DNA of 40,388 nt, from the IMG/VR virus record IMGVR_UViG_3300042731_005376, positions 1 through 40,388 of that record; one strand, written 5' to 3'. The DNA comes from a virus. Of this stretch, positions 14,898 to 21,041 are shown piece by piece. The notes beneath the pieces were generated by a model. That model worked only from the letters and a program-made list of their open reading frames with translations, was not told the origin of the DNA and did no database searches. The position numbers were made by a program, and so were the translations under genes. The first letter of the stretch is position 1, and each line of letters starts with the position of its first letter.

Positions 14898-15389
14898 ATG
14901 TCCGAACTCATGAACATTTACGAATGCCAAGACCTGGTGGAACAGATCGAGGCCAAGGCCGAAGCCAATGACGGTGATGTTTCCGATGAAGACTTAGAGG
15001 CTTTGGTAAAAGCCCAAACGGCGTCGATAACCCAACTGGAAAAACTCGCTAATTATGTCCGCTATATGGAGGGGTTTTGTTCTTTGGCAAAACTCGAAGC
15101 GGACCGATTGACGACCAAACGGCGGATGGTGGAACATCGGATTGAATCGGTGAAGAGATTCCTAAGACCTTATTTACAGGAACATGGGCCGATCCACGTC
15201 GGCACCCATCGCTTATCATTGCGTAAATCCGAGGGCGTGGTGCTGGCTGAGGGGTTTTATAACCCCAAGTATGGTAAATCCATCACCACATTTACGCCAG
15301 ACAAAAAGGCCATCAAGAAAAGTATTAAAGATGGGATTGAAGTTGAAGGAGCCATGCTTGAAGAGCGTCTCAATGTACAAATAAAATAA
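14898..15389 (+). CDS. Siphovirus Gp157-like protein
   Basis: A 163-aa protein with an N-terminal acidic coiled coil (MNIYECQDLVEQIEAKAEAN). A conserved block follows: IESVKRFLRPYLQEHGPIHV, a short beta segment HRLSLRKSEGVV, then KKAIKKSIKDGIEVEGAMLE. This domain order matches the Gp157 family, commonly located next to ssDNA-binding and recombination genes in phages. GAGGA precedes the ATG at 14898; an in-frame extension upstream to 14751 overlaps the previous gene and lacks such a site. Its exact biochemical role is not established. Confidence 0.75.
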   Translation: MSELMNIYECQDLVEQIEAKAEANDGDVSDEDLEALVKAQTASITQLEKLANYVRYMEGFCSLAKLEADRLTTKRRMVEHRIESVKRFLRPYLQEHGPIHVGTHRLSLRKSEGVVLAEGFYNPKYGKSITTFTPDKKAIKKSIKDGIEVEGAMLEERLNVQIK

Positions 15390-15403
15390 CAATGGAGTGT
15401 ATC

Positions 15404-15763
15404 ATGCCTAAAGTTAGTGACCTAAAAAACAGCAAGTATCTAAAAAAGGAAGATGTCAAACCGCCGGTCTTGGTCACCATTGCCGGATGGGAGTATGTCG
15501 ATGTCTCGATGGAATCCGAACCCGCGTCGATGCGATATATCCTAACCTTTGAAGAAGCCGTTAAACCGCTGGTACTGAACCAGACCAAGGGAGCGGTCAT
15601 TGAGGCTATGACCGGCAAGGATGATTTTGAAGACTGGATCGGGCATCAGATCGTTCTCTATGAAGACCCAACGATCATGTACAAGGGCAAGATTGTCGGT
15701 GGCATCGGCGTGCGTCCCCCCAAGGGACAGGCCCCGGCCATTGAGGATGATTGCCCGTTTTAA
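15404..15763 (+). CDS. Putative phage ssDNA-binding protein with SSB-type acidic tip
   Basis: A 119-aa protein with mixed beta-rich sequence (VTIAGWEYVDVSMESEP, GHQIVLYEDPTIMYKGKIVG), compatible with an OB fold. The C-terminus, EDDCPF, resembles the DDDIPF tip by which bacterial SSB recruits partner proteins. Similar short proteins follow Gp157 homologues in many phages. Start: ATG at 15404, with GGAG just upstream; an alternative in-frame ATG at 15392 precedes that site. Binding to ssDNA is an inference from the tip and neighbourhood. Confidence 0.6.
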   Translation: MPKVSDLKNSKYLKKEDVKPPVLVTIAGWEYVDVSMESEPASMRYILTFEEAVKPLVLNQTKGAVIEAMTGKDDFEDWIGHQIVLYEDPTIMYKGKIVGGIGVRPPKGQAPAIEDDCPF

Positions 15764-15778
15764 GTTGCGGTTTCACTT

Positions 15779-15832
15779 CCCGGAATGTTACCGGGTTCTC
15801 CACTAAGGCCGGGAGTTGATTGCCTCCCGGCC
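15779..15832 (+). promoter_or_regulatory. Two stem-loops in the csrA leader
   Basis: CCCGG (15779-15783) pairs with CCGGG (15791-15795). A perfect 9-bp stem GGCCGGGAG (15807-15815) pairs with CTCCCGGCC (15824-15832). No long T-run follows, so full termination is unlikely. CsrA proteins bind GGA in hairpin loops and near ribosome-binding sites. The downstream start site contains AAAGGA, so autoregulation is possible. Confidence 0.5.
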
Positions 15833-15853
15833 TGCTTATTGAAAGGATTCGAT

Positions 15854-16045
15854 ATGTTAGTTTTATCCCGTAATGTTGGTGAAAGTATCCGTATCGGCGA
15901 CCATATCAAAGTCACCATCGTGAGAGTACAAAGCGATAAACGTGTCCATTTAGGTATTGAAGCTCCACTCGATATTGACGTTCATCGAGAGGAAATCTAT
16001 CAGGACATAAAAGAAAGGGGGTGTCTCAATGATTGCAGGCATTGA
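15854..16045 (+). CDS. csrA: CsrA/RsmA translational regulator
   Basis: A 63-aa protein matching CsrA over its whole length: [20 protein letters not shown] at the start, GIEAP in the centre and [10 protein letters not shown] at the end. The RNA-binding Leu4-Ser5-Arg6 and the Arg of VHREE (about residue 44) are kept. CsrA dimers bind GGA motifs in mRNA leaders and change translation or stability. Here it sits between an SSB-like gene and a RuvC-like gene, in the early operon. Its ribosome-binding site GAAAGGA contains the target motif, as do the leaders of the genes at 14324, 12819 and 18023. It could act on host or phage messages. Confidence 0.92.
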   Translation: MLVLSRNVGESIRIGDHIKVTIVRVQSDKRVHLGIEAPLDIDVHREEIYQDIKERGCLNDCRH

Positions 16046-16493
16046 CCCGGGCCAACAAGGAGCGATTGCCTTTATATCCGCCCAAGGTGATCTGGTTGAA
16101 GTGATTGAGTTTTCACGCTACACAGAACATGACATCGCCGAGGAACTGCGTTTAAGTCATGACTATATAGAGAGGGCCTACATCGAGAAAGTCGCCTCAC
16201 GTCCCGGACAGGGTGTTAAATCGACGTTTAAATTCGGGACCAATTACGGATTTTGGTTAGGACTGTTGACGGCCTTTCGGATTCCTTATGAACAGATTGT
16301 GCCGCGACGCTGGCAAACGGTAATGAACTGTTTGACTGGTGGCAACAAAAACATCACCAAAGCCAAAGCACAACAGCTATATCCTCACGAACGAATCGTA
16401 CATGCCAATGCCGACGCGATTCTTATTGCCGAATATGGACGACGGATGTTTTATAAAATGGATGGGAAACATGGCCGAAGGCAGGATGCTTAA
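16029..16493 (+). CDS. RuvC-like Holliday junction resolvase
   Basis: A 154-aa RNase H-fold nuclease. Asp6 lies in [11 protein letters not shown], Glu53 in [14 protein letters not shown], and Asp129 in [15 protein letters not shown], forming the RuvC catalytic set. [13 protein letters not shown] and VPRRWQ are typical RuvC/phage resolvase segments. It would cut four-way junctions before packaging. The start lies 17 bp inside the end of csrA and its own 3' end overlaps the next gene by 23 bp. Confidence 0.85.
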   Translation: MIAGIDPGQQGAIAFISAQGDLVEVIEFSRYTEHDIAEELRLSHDYIERAYIEKVASRPGQGVKSTFKFGTNYGFWLGLLTAFRIPYEQIVPRRWQTVMNCLTGGNKNITKAKAQQLYPHERIVHANADAILIAEYGRRMFYKMDGKHGRRQDA

Positions 16494-17400
16494 AAAAGTG
16501 ATCTCCACCAGCAAAAAACTTGCACAGGTATCAGATCGGGCCAAAGTGATCTGGTTCATGCTGTTGCCCCACACCGATGTCGAGGGGCGATGCAATGCTT
16601 GTCCGGATATTGTCAAAGGGCAGTATTTAACCCTGCTAAATTACCCCAAAAATAGTATTCAAAAATGTCTTATTGAACTCCACAATGTAGGGCTTATCAT
16701 TCTCTATCAGGTCGATGATAACCAATTTGCCGAGTTTGCACGGTTCAAAGATTTCCAGCAATTACGCCCCAATCGAGAGGGTGAATCGACGATTCCACCG
16801 CCCAATTCTCATGCAATTCCGGTCGTACTCCCGGAGTACTCCGGCCAAAGTGAAGTTAAGTTAAGTAAAGTTAAGTTAATTAATAACTACTGTGCAAATG
16901 TTTTCGATTTTTGGAACGAACAGGGAAAACTTGGAAAATGGAAGTCCCATCGAAAGATGACTCCGGATATCCAGAAAGCAATCGCCACCGCATTGAACGA
17001 GTATTCTCCCGAAGAGGTTATTGAGGCGATTGGTAATTTCCGATTGGTACTTCATGGGCAAGACTATCTGTGGACCTACGATGGGTGGGGGCTGAGGGAA
17101 TTTTTGACTCGGCGGGACAAAGATGATCGATCGACGTGTCAGTGGCTCCGGTTTCATCCCAACACCTTTCGTGAATCGGACTGGTTGACGCCGGCCGCCA
17201 AGCAACGACGGATCACGGCCCAGCGAACCCAGCAGGATCAACAACAAAAGTCACAACAGTACATCGAAGAAAACAAAGCGTGGATCATGGAGGCCGAACC
17301 GGCGGCCTTGCTCAAGCGGGCACAGAGTGATCCACGTCTGTATCGAGCGATTGAACAATTACGACCGGAGATTTTGGATAAGGGAGCAAATCATGAGTGA
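16471..17400 (+). CDS. Replication initiation protein, O/DnaD-like
   Basis: A 309-aa protein. The N-terminal winged-helix region ([20 protein letters not shown], then LLPHTDVEGRCNACPDIVKG) follows the opening of lambda-O/DnaT-like phage replication proteins. A Ser/Pro/Lys linker (about 110-140) leads to a second helical domain (VFDFWNEQGKLGKWKSHRKM, then LREFLTRRDK) and a Gln-rich tail. It probably binds the replication origin and loads a host helicase. I chose the ATG at 16471 because upstream in-frame ATGs lie deep inside the resolvase gene and lack family-like sequence. Confidence 0.65.
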   Translation: MAEGRMLKKVISTSKKLAQVSDRAKVIWFMLLPHTDVEGRCNACPDIVKGQYLTLLNYPKNSIQKCLIELHNVGLIILYQVDDNQFAEFARFKDFQQLRPNREGESTIPPPNSHAIPVVLPEYSGQSEVKLSKVKLINNYCANVFDFWNEQGKLGKWKSHRKMTPDIQKAIATALNEYSPEEVIEAIGNFRLVLHGQDYLWTYDGWGLREFLTRRDKDDRSTCQWLRFHPNTFRESDWLTPAAKQRRITAQRTQQDQQQKSQQYIEENKAWIMEAEPAALLKRAQSDPRLYRAIEQLRPEILDKGANHE

Positions 17401-17596
17401 TAAAGAAATCTCGCGAGCTGGGGGTATTGGATTTTTGGGGATGTTGTTTATTGCGTTGATGGTACTCAAGCTGTGCGGTGTTATCAACTGGTCATGGTGG
17501 TGGGTGACGATTCCCTTGTGGGGACCGTTGGCCGTGGCGGTGGTGATCTTGTTTGGGGCGTTGCTTTATGCGGTCATCCGATGCTGGAAACGGTAA
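17393..17596 (+). CDS. Small membrane protein (transmembrane Fragile-X-F-like)
   Basis: A 67-aa protein with two transmembrane helices around the segment GVINWSWWWVTIPLWGPLAV. This Trp-rich turn is the hallmark of short phage proteins annotated as transmembrane Fragile-X-F. AAGGGAG precedes the ATG at 17393, which lies just inside the end of the replication gene. The function of these phage proteins is unknown to me. Confidence 0.65.
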   Translation: MSDKEISRAGGIGFLGMLFIALMVLKLCGVINWSWWWVTIPLWGPLAVAVVILFGALLYAVIRCWKR

Positions 17597-17735
17597 ATGC
17601 ACGGTGTGTTACTATCACCCGGACCGTGAGGCGTTTGTGGACGTGGGCCTGTGTGACAAAAAATTTTATGTGTGTCTGGAATGTTATCTAAACGAGGATC
17701 GGGATCAATGGCGAAAAGATCAGTTCAGGACATAG
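17568..17735 (+). CDS. Small putative zinc-binding protein
   Basis: A 55-aa protein with two Cys pairs, GKCTVCYY (about 11-14) and FYVCLECYL (about 36-39), separated by about 24 residues. This is compatible with a zinc-ribbon or treble-clef knuckle. It overlaps the upstream membrane-protein gene and the downstream gene, typical of compact early operons. The start is uncertain: ATG at 17568 or a TTG at 17553. No specific family recognised. Confidence 0.45.
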   Translation: MRSSDAGNGKCTVCYYHPDREAFVDVGLCDKKFYVCLECYLNEDRDQWRKDQFRT

Positions 17736-18007
17736 ACGATTACCCGTTGTTCTCAATCAGGGCACGGCGGACCCACCCCCCGTCCAGTCACGCTGATTGT
17801 CAGCGACAGAATCGCCAGCTTTCCGACTCGATGATCTATGCCCTGCAATGGATTCATCGTTATCCAGGCAGGACAGCTAAAGAACTTGAATCGCTGGCCG
17901 AGTGTACACCGGGTCAAATCTGGAAAGTCGTTGCACAGCTTGAACGGCGAGGATACATATACCGTCGACGTGACGGATCAAAACCCATGAAAATTTATCC
18001 CAACTGA
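17708..18007 (+). CDS. Winged-helix DNA-binding protein (MarR-like)
   Basis: A 99-aa protein. Residues about 45-95 (MIYALQWIHRYPGRTAKELE, then AQLERRGYIYRRRDG) form a classical winged helix with a basic wing. The first 40 residues are basic and unstructured. The ATG at 17708 is the first with family-like sequence. It may regulate transitions within the early operon. Its target is unknown. Confidence 0.6.
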   Translation: MAKRSVQDIDDYPLFSIRARRTHPPSSHADCQRQNRQLSDSMIYALQWIHRYPGRTAKELESLAECTPGQIWKVVAQLERRGYIYRRRDGSKPMKIYPN

Positions 18008-18022
18008 CTGAAAGGAAAAATC

Positions 18023-18235
18023 ATGTTATTTGAAATTGCGATTTTGGAACATCCGACGAAAGAACAGGAAAAAGAAGGCCAGTCAGCCAAGCTGGTTCTT
18101 GGGCCGGTGTATGCGGTGACCAAAGATGATCGAGGAGCCGCCATTGCCGCCGTCATGGATCACGCCGACAAGCTGGCCACGGTCGCCCGGGATCGGATGG
18201 AGGTACTTGTCCGCCCTTTTGCCAAGTCGATGTAG
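18023..18235 (+). CDS. Hypothetical phage protein
   Basis: A 70-aa alpha/beta protein (MLFEIAILEHPTKEQEKEGQ, then VYAVTKDDRGAAIAAVMDHA, ending VLVRPF). I recognise the layout from short phage proteins with conserved VLxRPF endings, but no function is known to me. GAAAGGA precedes the start. It is the last gene before the putative holin. Confidence 0.55.
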   Translation: MLFEIAILEHPTKEQEKEGQSAKLVLGPVYAVTKDDRGAAIAAVMDHADKLATVARDRMEVLVRPFAKSM

Positions 18236-18300
18236 GAGGCCAGAGCTGTTCACCACTGCGACAAGCTAAGGGCATTGTTTTGCCGAGACGTTCACCGGAC

Positions 18301-18393
18301 GTGGATGATATTTATCGCGATAAGTATCAGGGTATGTGGTCAGCGGCGGCCGGAGACACGGTATGTTATTCGTCCACAGATTTAGGAGTTTAA
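18301..18393 (+). CDS. Possible 30-codon ORF between the hypothetical gene and the putative holin
   Basis: A GTG at 18301 opens VDDIYRDKYQGMWSAAAGDT and ends at a TAA that overlaps the ribosome-binding site of the next gene. The frame stays open upstream to the previous stop. The composition is protein-like, but there is no clear Shine-Dalgarno sequence. It may be a remnant. Otherwise 18236-18395 holds nothing I recognise. Confidence 0.22.
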   Translation: MDDIYRDKYQGMWSAAAGDTVCYSSTDLGV

Positions 18394-18395
18394 TT

Positions 18396-18800
18396 ATGAT
18401 ATCCAAGGTATGGTCATGGATTGAAAAAAATCGCTTTACGGTCCTGATCCCGCTGATCGGATGGGTGGTGTGGATCGTGGCGGTCGGATGTACGCCCACG
18501 ACACAAAGCCCGTTTGATCCGGATAAGAACGTCACGGCGATGGAACTGCAACAGGATTATTTGATCTGGCAAAAGGAAAATGAAATTGTCATGACCAAAT
18601 TTGAAAACGCCGGTCAAGACCTGCAACGGCAGGCCGATGAACAGGCCAAATTTTTTGAAGTCATCACCACATTAGCCAGTGGCAACGTCGCGGACCTGCC
18701 TGGATTGATCCAACTATTGTTAGGATCGGGCGTGGTGGGATTGTTTGCCGACAACATCCGAAAGAACGGTGTGATCGGTGGATTAAAGCGGAATGCGTAA
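18396..18800 (+). CDS. Membrane protein, putative holin
   Basis: A 134-aa protein. One hydrophobic segment near the N-terminus (FTVLIPLIGWVVWIVAVGC, about 12-31) ends in a Cys that could act as a lipobox. A charged coiled-coil middle follows, then a second hydrophobic segment (LIQLLLGSGVVGLFADNIRK). The C-terminal pattern LPGLIQLLLGSGVVGLFADN resembles holin-like proteins of environmental phages. TAGGAG precedes the ATG. It ends the rightward operon, directly before a strong terminator. No endolysin was recognised nearby. Confidence 0.5.
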   Translation: MISKVWSWIEKNRFTVLIPLIGWVVWIVAVGCTPTTQSPFDPDKNVTAMELQQDYLIWQKENEIVMTKFENAGQDLQRQADEQAKFFEVITTLASGNVADLPGLIQLLLGSGVVGLFADNIRKNGVIGGLKRNA

Positions 18801-18804
18801 ATTC

Positions 18805-18844
18805 AGAAGGGGGCAAGGCATCCTGCTTTGTCCCCCTCTGTTTT
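18805..18844 (+). terminator. Rho-independent terminator of the rightward early operon
   Basis: AGAAGGGGGCAAGGCA (18805-18820) pairs over 16 positions with TGCTTTGTCCCCCTCT (18824-18839), with one mismatch and two G-T pairs, around a TCC loop. GTTTT follows. It lies 5 bp after the putative holin stop and 20 bp before the convergent leftward gene, so it may work in both directions. Confidence 0.8.
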
Positions 18845-18863
18845 GAAAGAAACCATGAACAAG

Positions 18864-19139
18864 TCATCCAGCCTTCCATGCCTTTTGAAGGGATGCTTCA
18901 TACTGAGCATGTAATTTTGCCGCTCTTGCTCCCTCTCCGTTTCGATACCCTGTTACGGAAATGCCCAATTTTCTAAGGCGATAAATAACCTGCCCTTTTG
19001 TGAGGTGCGTCCAGCGTGCAATCGTGGCGATGGATAACCCGGCATCGGCCCAAAACTTGCACGCCTTGTTGATGGGGTCTACCCAGCTTATCCGATGATG
19101 TTCATTGAGTCCCAAATAGTGAATTTTGCGTTTGTTCAT
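18864..19139 (-). CDS. Helix-turn-helix protein
   Basis: A 91-aa basic protein starting MNKRKIHYLGLNEHHRISWV. Residues about 40-65 (GLSIATIARWTHLTKGQVIY, then RLRKLGI) form a helix-turn-helix of the homeodomain/resolvase type. GGAGG precedes the ATG at 19139. It is last of three leftward regulatory-type genes. Its function is unknown. It resembles the small DNA-binding proteins often found in phage accessory regions. Confidence 0.55.
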   Translation of the reverse strand: MNKRKIHYLGLNEHHRISWVDPINKACKFWADAGLSIATIARWTHLTKGQVIYRLRKLGISVTGYRNGEGARAAKLHAQYEASLQKAWKAG

Positions 19140-19155
19140 AAGAGCCTCCAAAATT

Positions 19156-19548
19156 TTAACTGAACATGGACGGTAAAAGTATTTGTGCGACATATTCTGT
19201 AGGCACGAAAAATTCAAGAGTAATCATCAATCCTCCTTCACATTCCCTTGACGTGGTGCTAATGCGTTGAGTGGACGGCTGAGGTGAACGGGGTTTAACA
19301 AGAGACAGATTTTTGTTTTTGCGTTTTCTGTATTTGCGTTTGGGCTTAGGGGATTCATCCGGTGTTGCTTCATTCCCGGCTAATTCAAAATACCGAGGAA
19401 TATCTTTTTTCTTAAGTGCAAGACCGTGGGTATTGGGAAAATGTCGTATTGCTCCCATCACCCACTGAACCGGTTTCCCGCATTTTTTGCATCTTAACTT
19501 TTCATTTTTTGTTTTGTCATTCAGCAGTTCAAGGGTCAACTCGTTCAT
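19156..19548 (-). CDS. Basic protein with Cys-x2-Cys motif
   Basis: A 130-aa protein. The N-terminus has one zinc-knuckle-like pair (LRCKKCGKPVQW, about 19-30). The middle is very basic (KPKRKYRKRKNKNLSLVK) and the C-terminus hydrophobic. Only one Cys pair is obvious, so a full zinc finger would need the nearby His residues. It starts inside the upstream excisionase-like gene (20-bp overlap). GAGAGGA lies before the ATG at 19548. Function unknown. Confidence 0.5.
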   Translation of the reverse strand: MNELTLELLNDKTKNEKLRCKKCGKPVQWVMGAIRHFPNTHGLALKKKDIPRYFELAGNEATPDESPKPKRKYRKRKNKNLSLVKPRSPQPSTQRISTTSRECEGGLMITLEFFVPTEYVAQILLPSMFS

Positions 19549-19756
19549 GTTTAATCCTCTCAAAAATTTTTCGACTTGGCTTTTCGTATTCCAACCATAA
19601 TTCGATGTCGGTTGCTAACCAATATTTTCTATTCCTTTCCCCATACATGGCCGGAGCCGGAATTTTTAATTCGTCGTTATACCGATACACGGTCCTGACT
19701 GAGACATTCAACCACTTTGCAAGTTGGACTACGTCCAATACACCAATAGACTGCAT
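19529..19756 (-). CDS. MerR/excisionase-type helix-turn-helix protein
   Basis: A 75-aa protein with an HTH_17 domain (LDVVQLAKWLNVSVRTVYRY, about 7-26) and a wing containing NRKYWLATDIELWL. Such proteins are excisionases or plasmid/phage regulators. It is first in a leftward three-gene group, preceded by AAAGGGGTGAATA, the leader style common to leftward genes here. A double TTGACAA palindrome lies 35-60 bp upstream. Confidence 0.6.
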   Translation of the reverse strand: MQSIGVLDVVQLAKWLNVSVRTVYRYNDELKIPAPAMYGERNRKYWLATDIELWLEYEKPSRKIFERIKHERVDP

Positions 19757-19790
19757 TATTCACCCCTTTCGTCAAAAATCAACCGATTCA

Positions 19791-19818
19791 TTGACATTTC
19801 TTGTCAAAACTTGACAAG
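19791..19818. promoter_or_regulatory. Overlapping TTGACAA palindromes (operator or divergent promoter elements)
   Basis: CTTGTCAA-AAC-TTGACAAG (19800-19818) is a perfect 8-bp inverted repeat. Its left arm also pairs with TTGACAT at 19791-19797, again across three bases. It lies between a leftward regulatory gene and a rightward structured region. TTGACA is also the consensus -35 hexamer, so operator and promoter roles may overlap. Confidence 0.55.
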
Positions 19819-19844
19819 ACCCGTTTTTAGTTACGCATAGTTAC

Positions 19845-20225
19845 GCCGCAGAATGCCCCACAATGGCCGATCTTTTCTTAAAGGTACTCCGGGATGGTCT
19901 TAGAGCCGATCGTCGATCTCCGTTGATCCTGCGGCCTGTAGTGGCAAATTAGAAATGCGGTTAAAGATGATTACAAAAGAACTTTTGACCAATTTCGTCT
20001 ATTTTACAATCTTACACAACTGTAATCAACTAAATTTTGAGAAAGTGAGAAAAAAAGAGACGGTCCGGCGTTGGGAGCCGAACCGCCTGGTCGAGAGGGA
20101 GGGGCAATGGTGTCATAGCCCCGAATATGATTTGATAAAAACCCTTCCCCGGCAATACACCGGGGAAAGGTAGGCCAATCCCACGCCTGGATTGTGGCCT
20201 TTGCAGGTCAGGCCGATGTCTTTTT
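19845..20225 (+). ncRNA. Candidate structured non-coding RNA with five consecutive stem-loops and terminal T-run
   Basis: GCCGCAG (19845-19851) can pair with CTGCGGC (19929-19935). Then come stem 1 at 20062-20084 (GGTCCGGC/GCCGAACC, one mismatch), stem 2 at 20101-20122 (GGGGC/GCCCC), stem 3 at 20143-20170 (TTCCCCGG/CCGGGGAA core), stem 4 at 20173-20199 (GGCCAATCC/GGATTGTGGCC, 2-nt bulge), and stem 5 at 20196-20214 (GGCCT/AGGCC, alternative to the end of stem 4). TTTTT follows. An open frame at 19955-20173 crosses these stems but looks non-natural. A TTGACA at 19811 could drive it. Not a class I recognise. Confidence 0.45.
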
Positions 20226-21030
20226 AATAGATCATTAACGAACTGTTTGGCGAATTTTTAGATATCCTATCTTGAGGCGGCATCTCGACATCGGATTGCT
20301 CAAGATATGTTATCATCTCTTCGATTTCAGAGATATATTTTTGTAAAACGTCCTGTGTGTTGTCCGGGAAAGCATTCCAATTTTTCCGAGCGATATTTTC
20401 CGGAGATTCATTGCTTTCCGGATAATAATTGTTCATTGCTTTGATCTGATCGGCATATAATTGTATGGCTTCGGCGGGCATTTCGTTTTTGAAACCATCT
20501 GCCATTTGTCGAAGCATGTTTAACTGTTCAAGTAATTTTTCATCTGAACAAAACATAAACAGATTTAATCCTTCACGCAAATCAGATAGCGGTTCGTTGG
20601 GAATAAACTCAGGAAAAAAATGTTCAATAGGTATGCTTGCTGGACGAATATCGATCCGTCCGTCCAGTTCTTCAAGAAACGCCCGACTCAACGCATCCGC
20701 TTTTTTTCTGATAACGGCTCGATGGTTGGCGGCGGCTAAGCATTTTTCGAGATAAACATAATCCGCTTCGGCCTTGACACTACTTTTCATATAAACACGA
20801 AACATACGTAAAACGGCTTCGGGACTACCGTAGTAGGCGTCGTCTTTCATGTCATTTAGAAACCGGGTTTTCGGCTCAGAAGTCAGATATAGTTCTTCTT
20901 CTGTCGGGGCATTGGCATACATGCGATGGATTTCCCATTTTTGCATAAGGGCGTTAATTGCTTGTGTGGCAGGATAAAAAAGTAATATCATTGCCCCGAT
21001 GCACAAAAATAAAATTGTTTTCGTTTTCAT
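20224..21030 (-). CDS. Membrane-anchored hypothetical protein paired with the large secreted protein
   Basis: A 268-aa protein. An N-terminal signal anchor (TILFLCIGAMILLFYPATQA, about 4-23) is followed by a wholly helical, acidic extracytoplasmic domain rich in Glu, Asn and Met (EEMITYLEQSDVEMPPQD near the C-terminus). AAGGGA precedes the ATG at 21030. This start lies 12 bp inside the end of the upstream 1136-aa secreted protein, so the two are co-translated and may act together. No family was recognised. Confidence 0.55.
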   Translation of the reverse strand: MKTKTILFLCIGAMILLFYPATQAINALMQKWEIHRMYANAPTEEELYLTSEPKTRFLNDMKDDAYYGSPEAVLRMFRVYMKSSVKAEADYVYLEKCLAAANHRAVIRKKADALSRAFLEELDGRIDIRPASIPIEHFFPEFIPNEPLSDLREGLNLFMFCSDEKLLEQLNMLRQMADGFKNEMPAEAIQLYADQIKAMNNYYPESNESPENIARKNWNAFPDNTQDVLQKYISEIEEMITYLEQSDVEMPPQDRISKNSPNSSLMIY

Positions 21031-21041
21031 AGTCAGTCCCT

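Noticed and set aside
19955-20173. 72-codon open frame inside the candidate ncRNA
   Set aside because: Its codons cross several strong stem-loops, there is no ribosome-binding site, and the sequence resembles nothing known.
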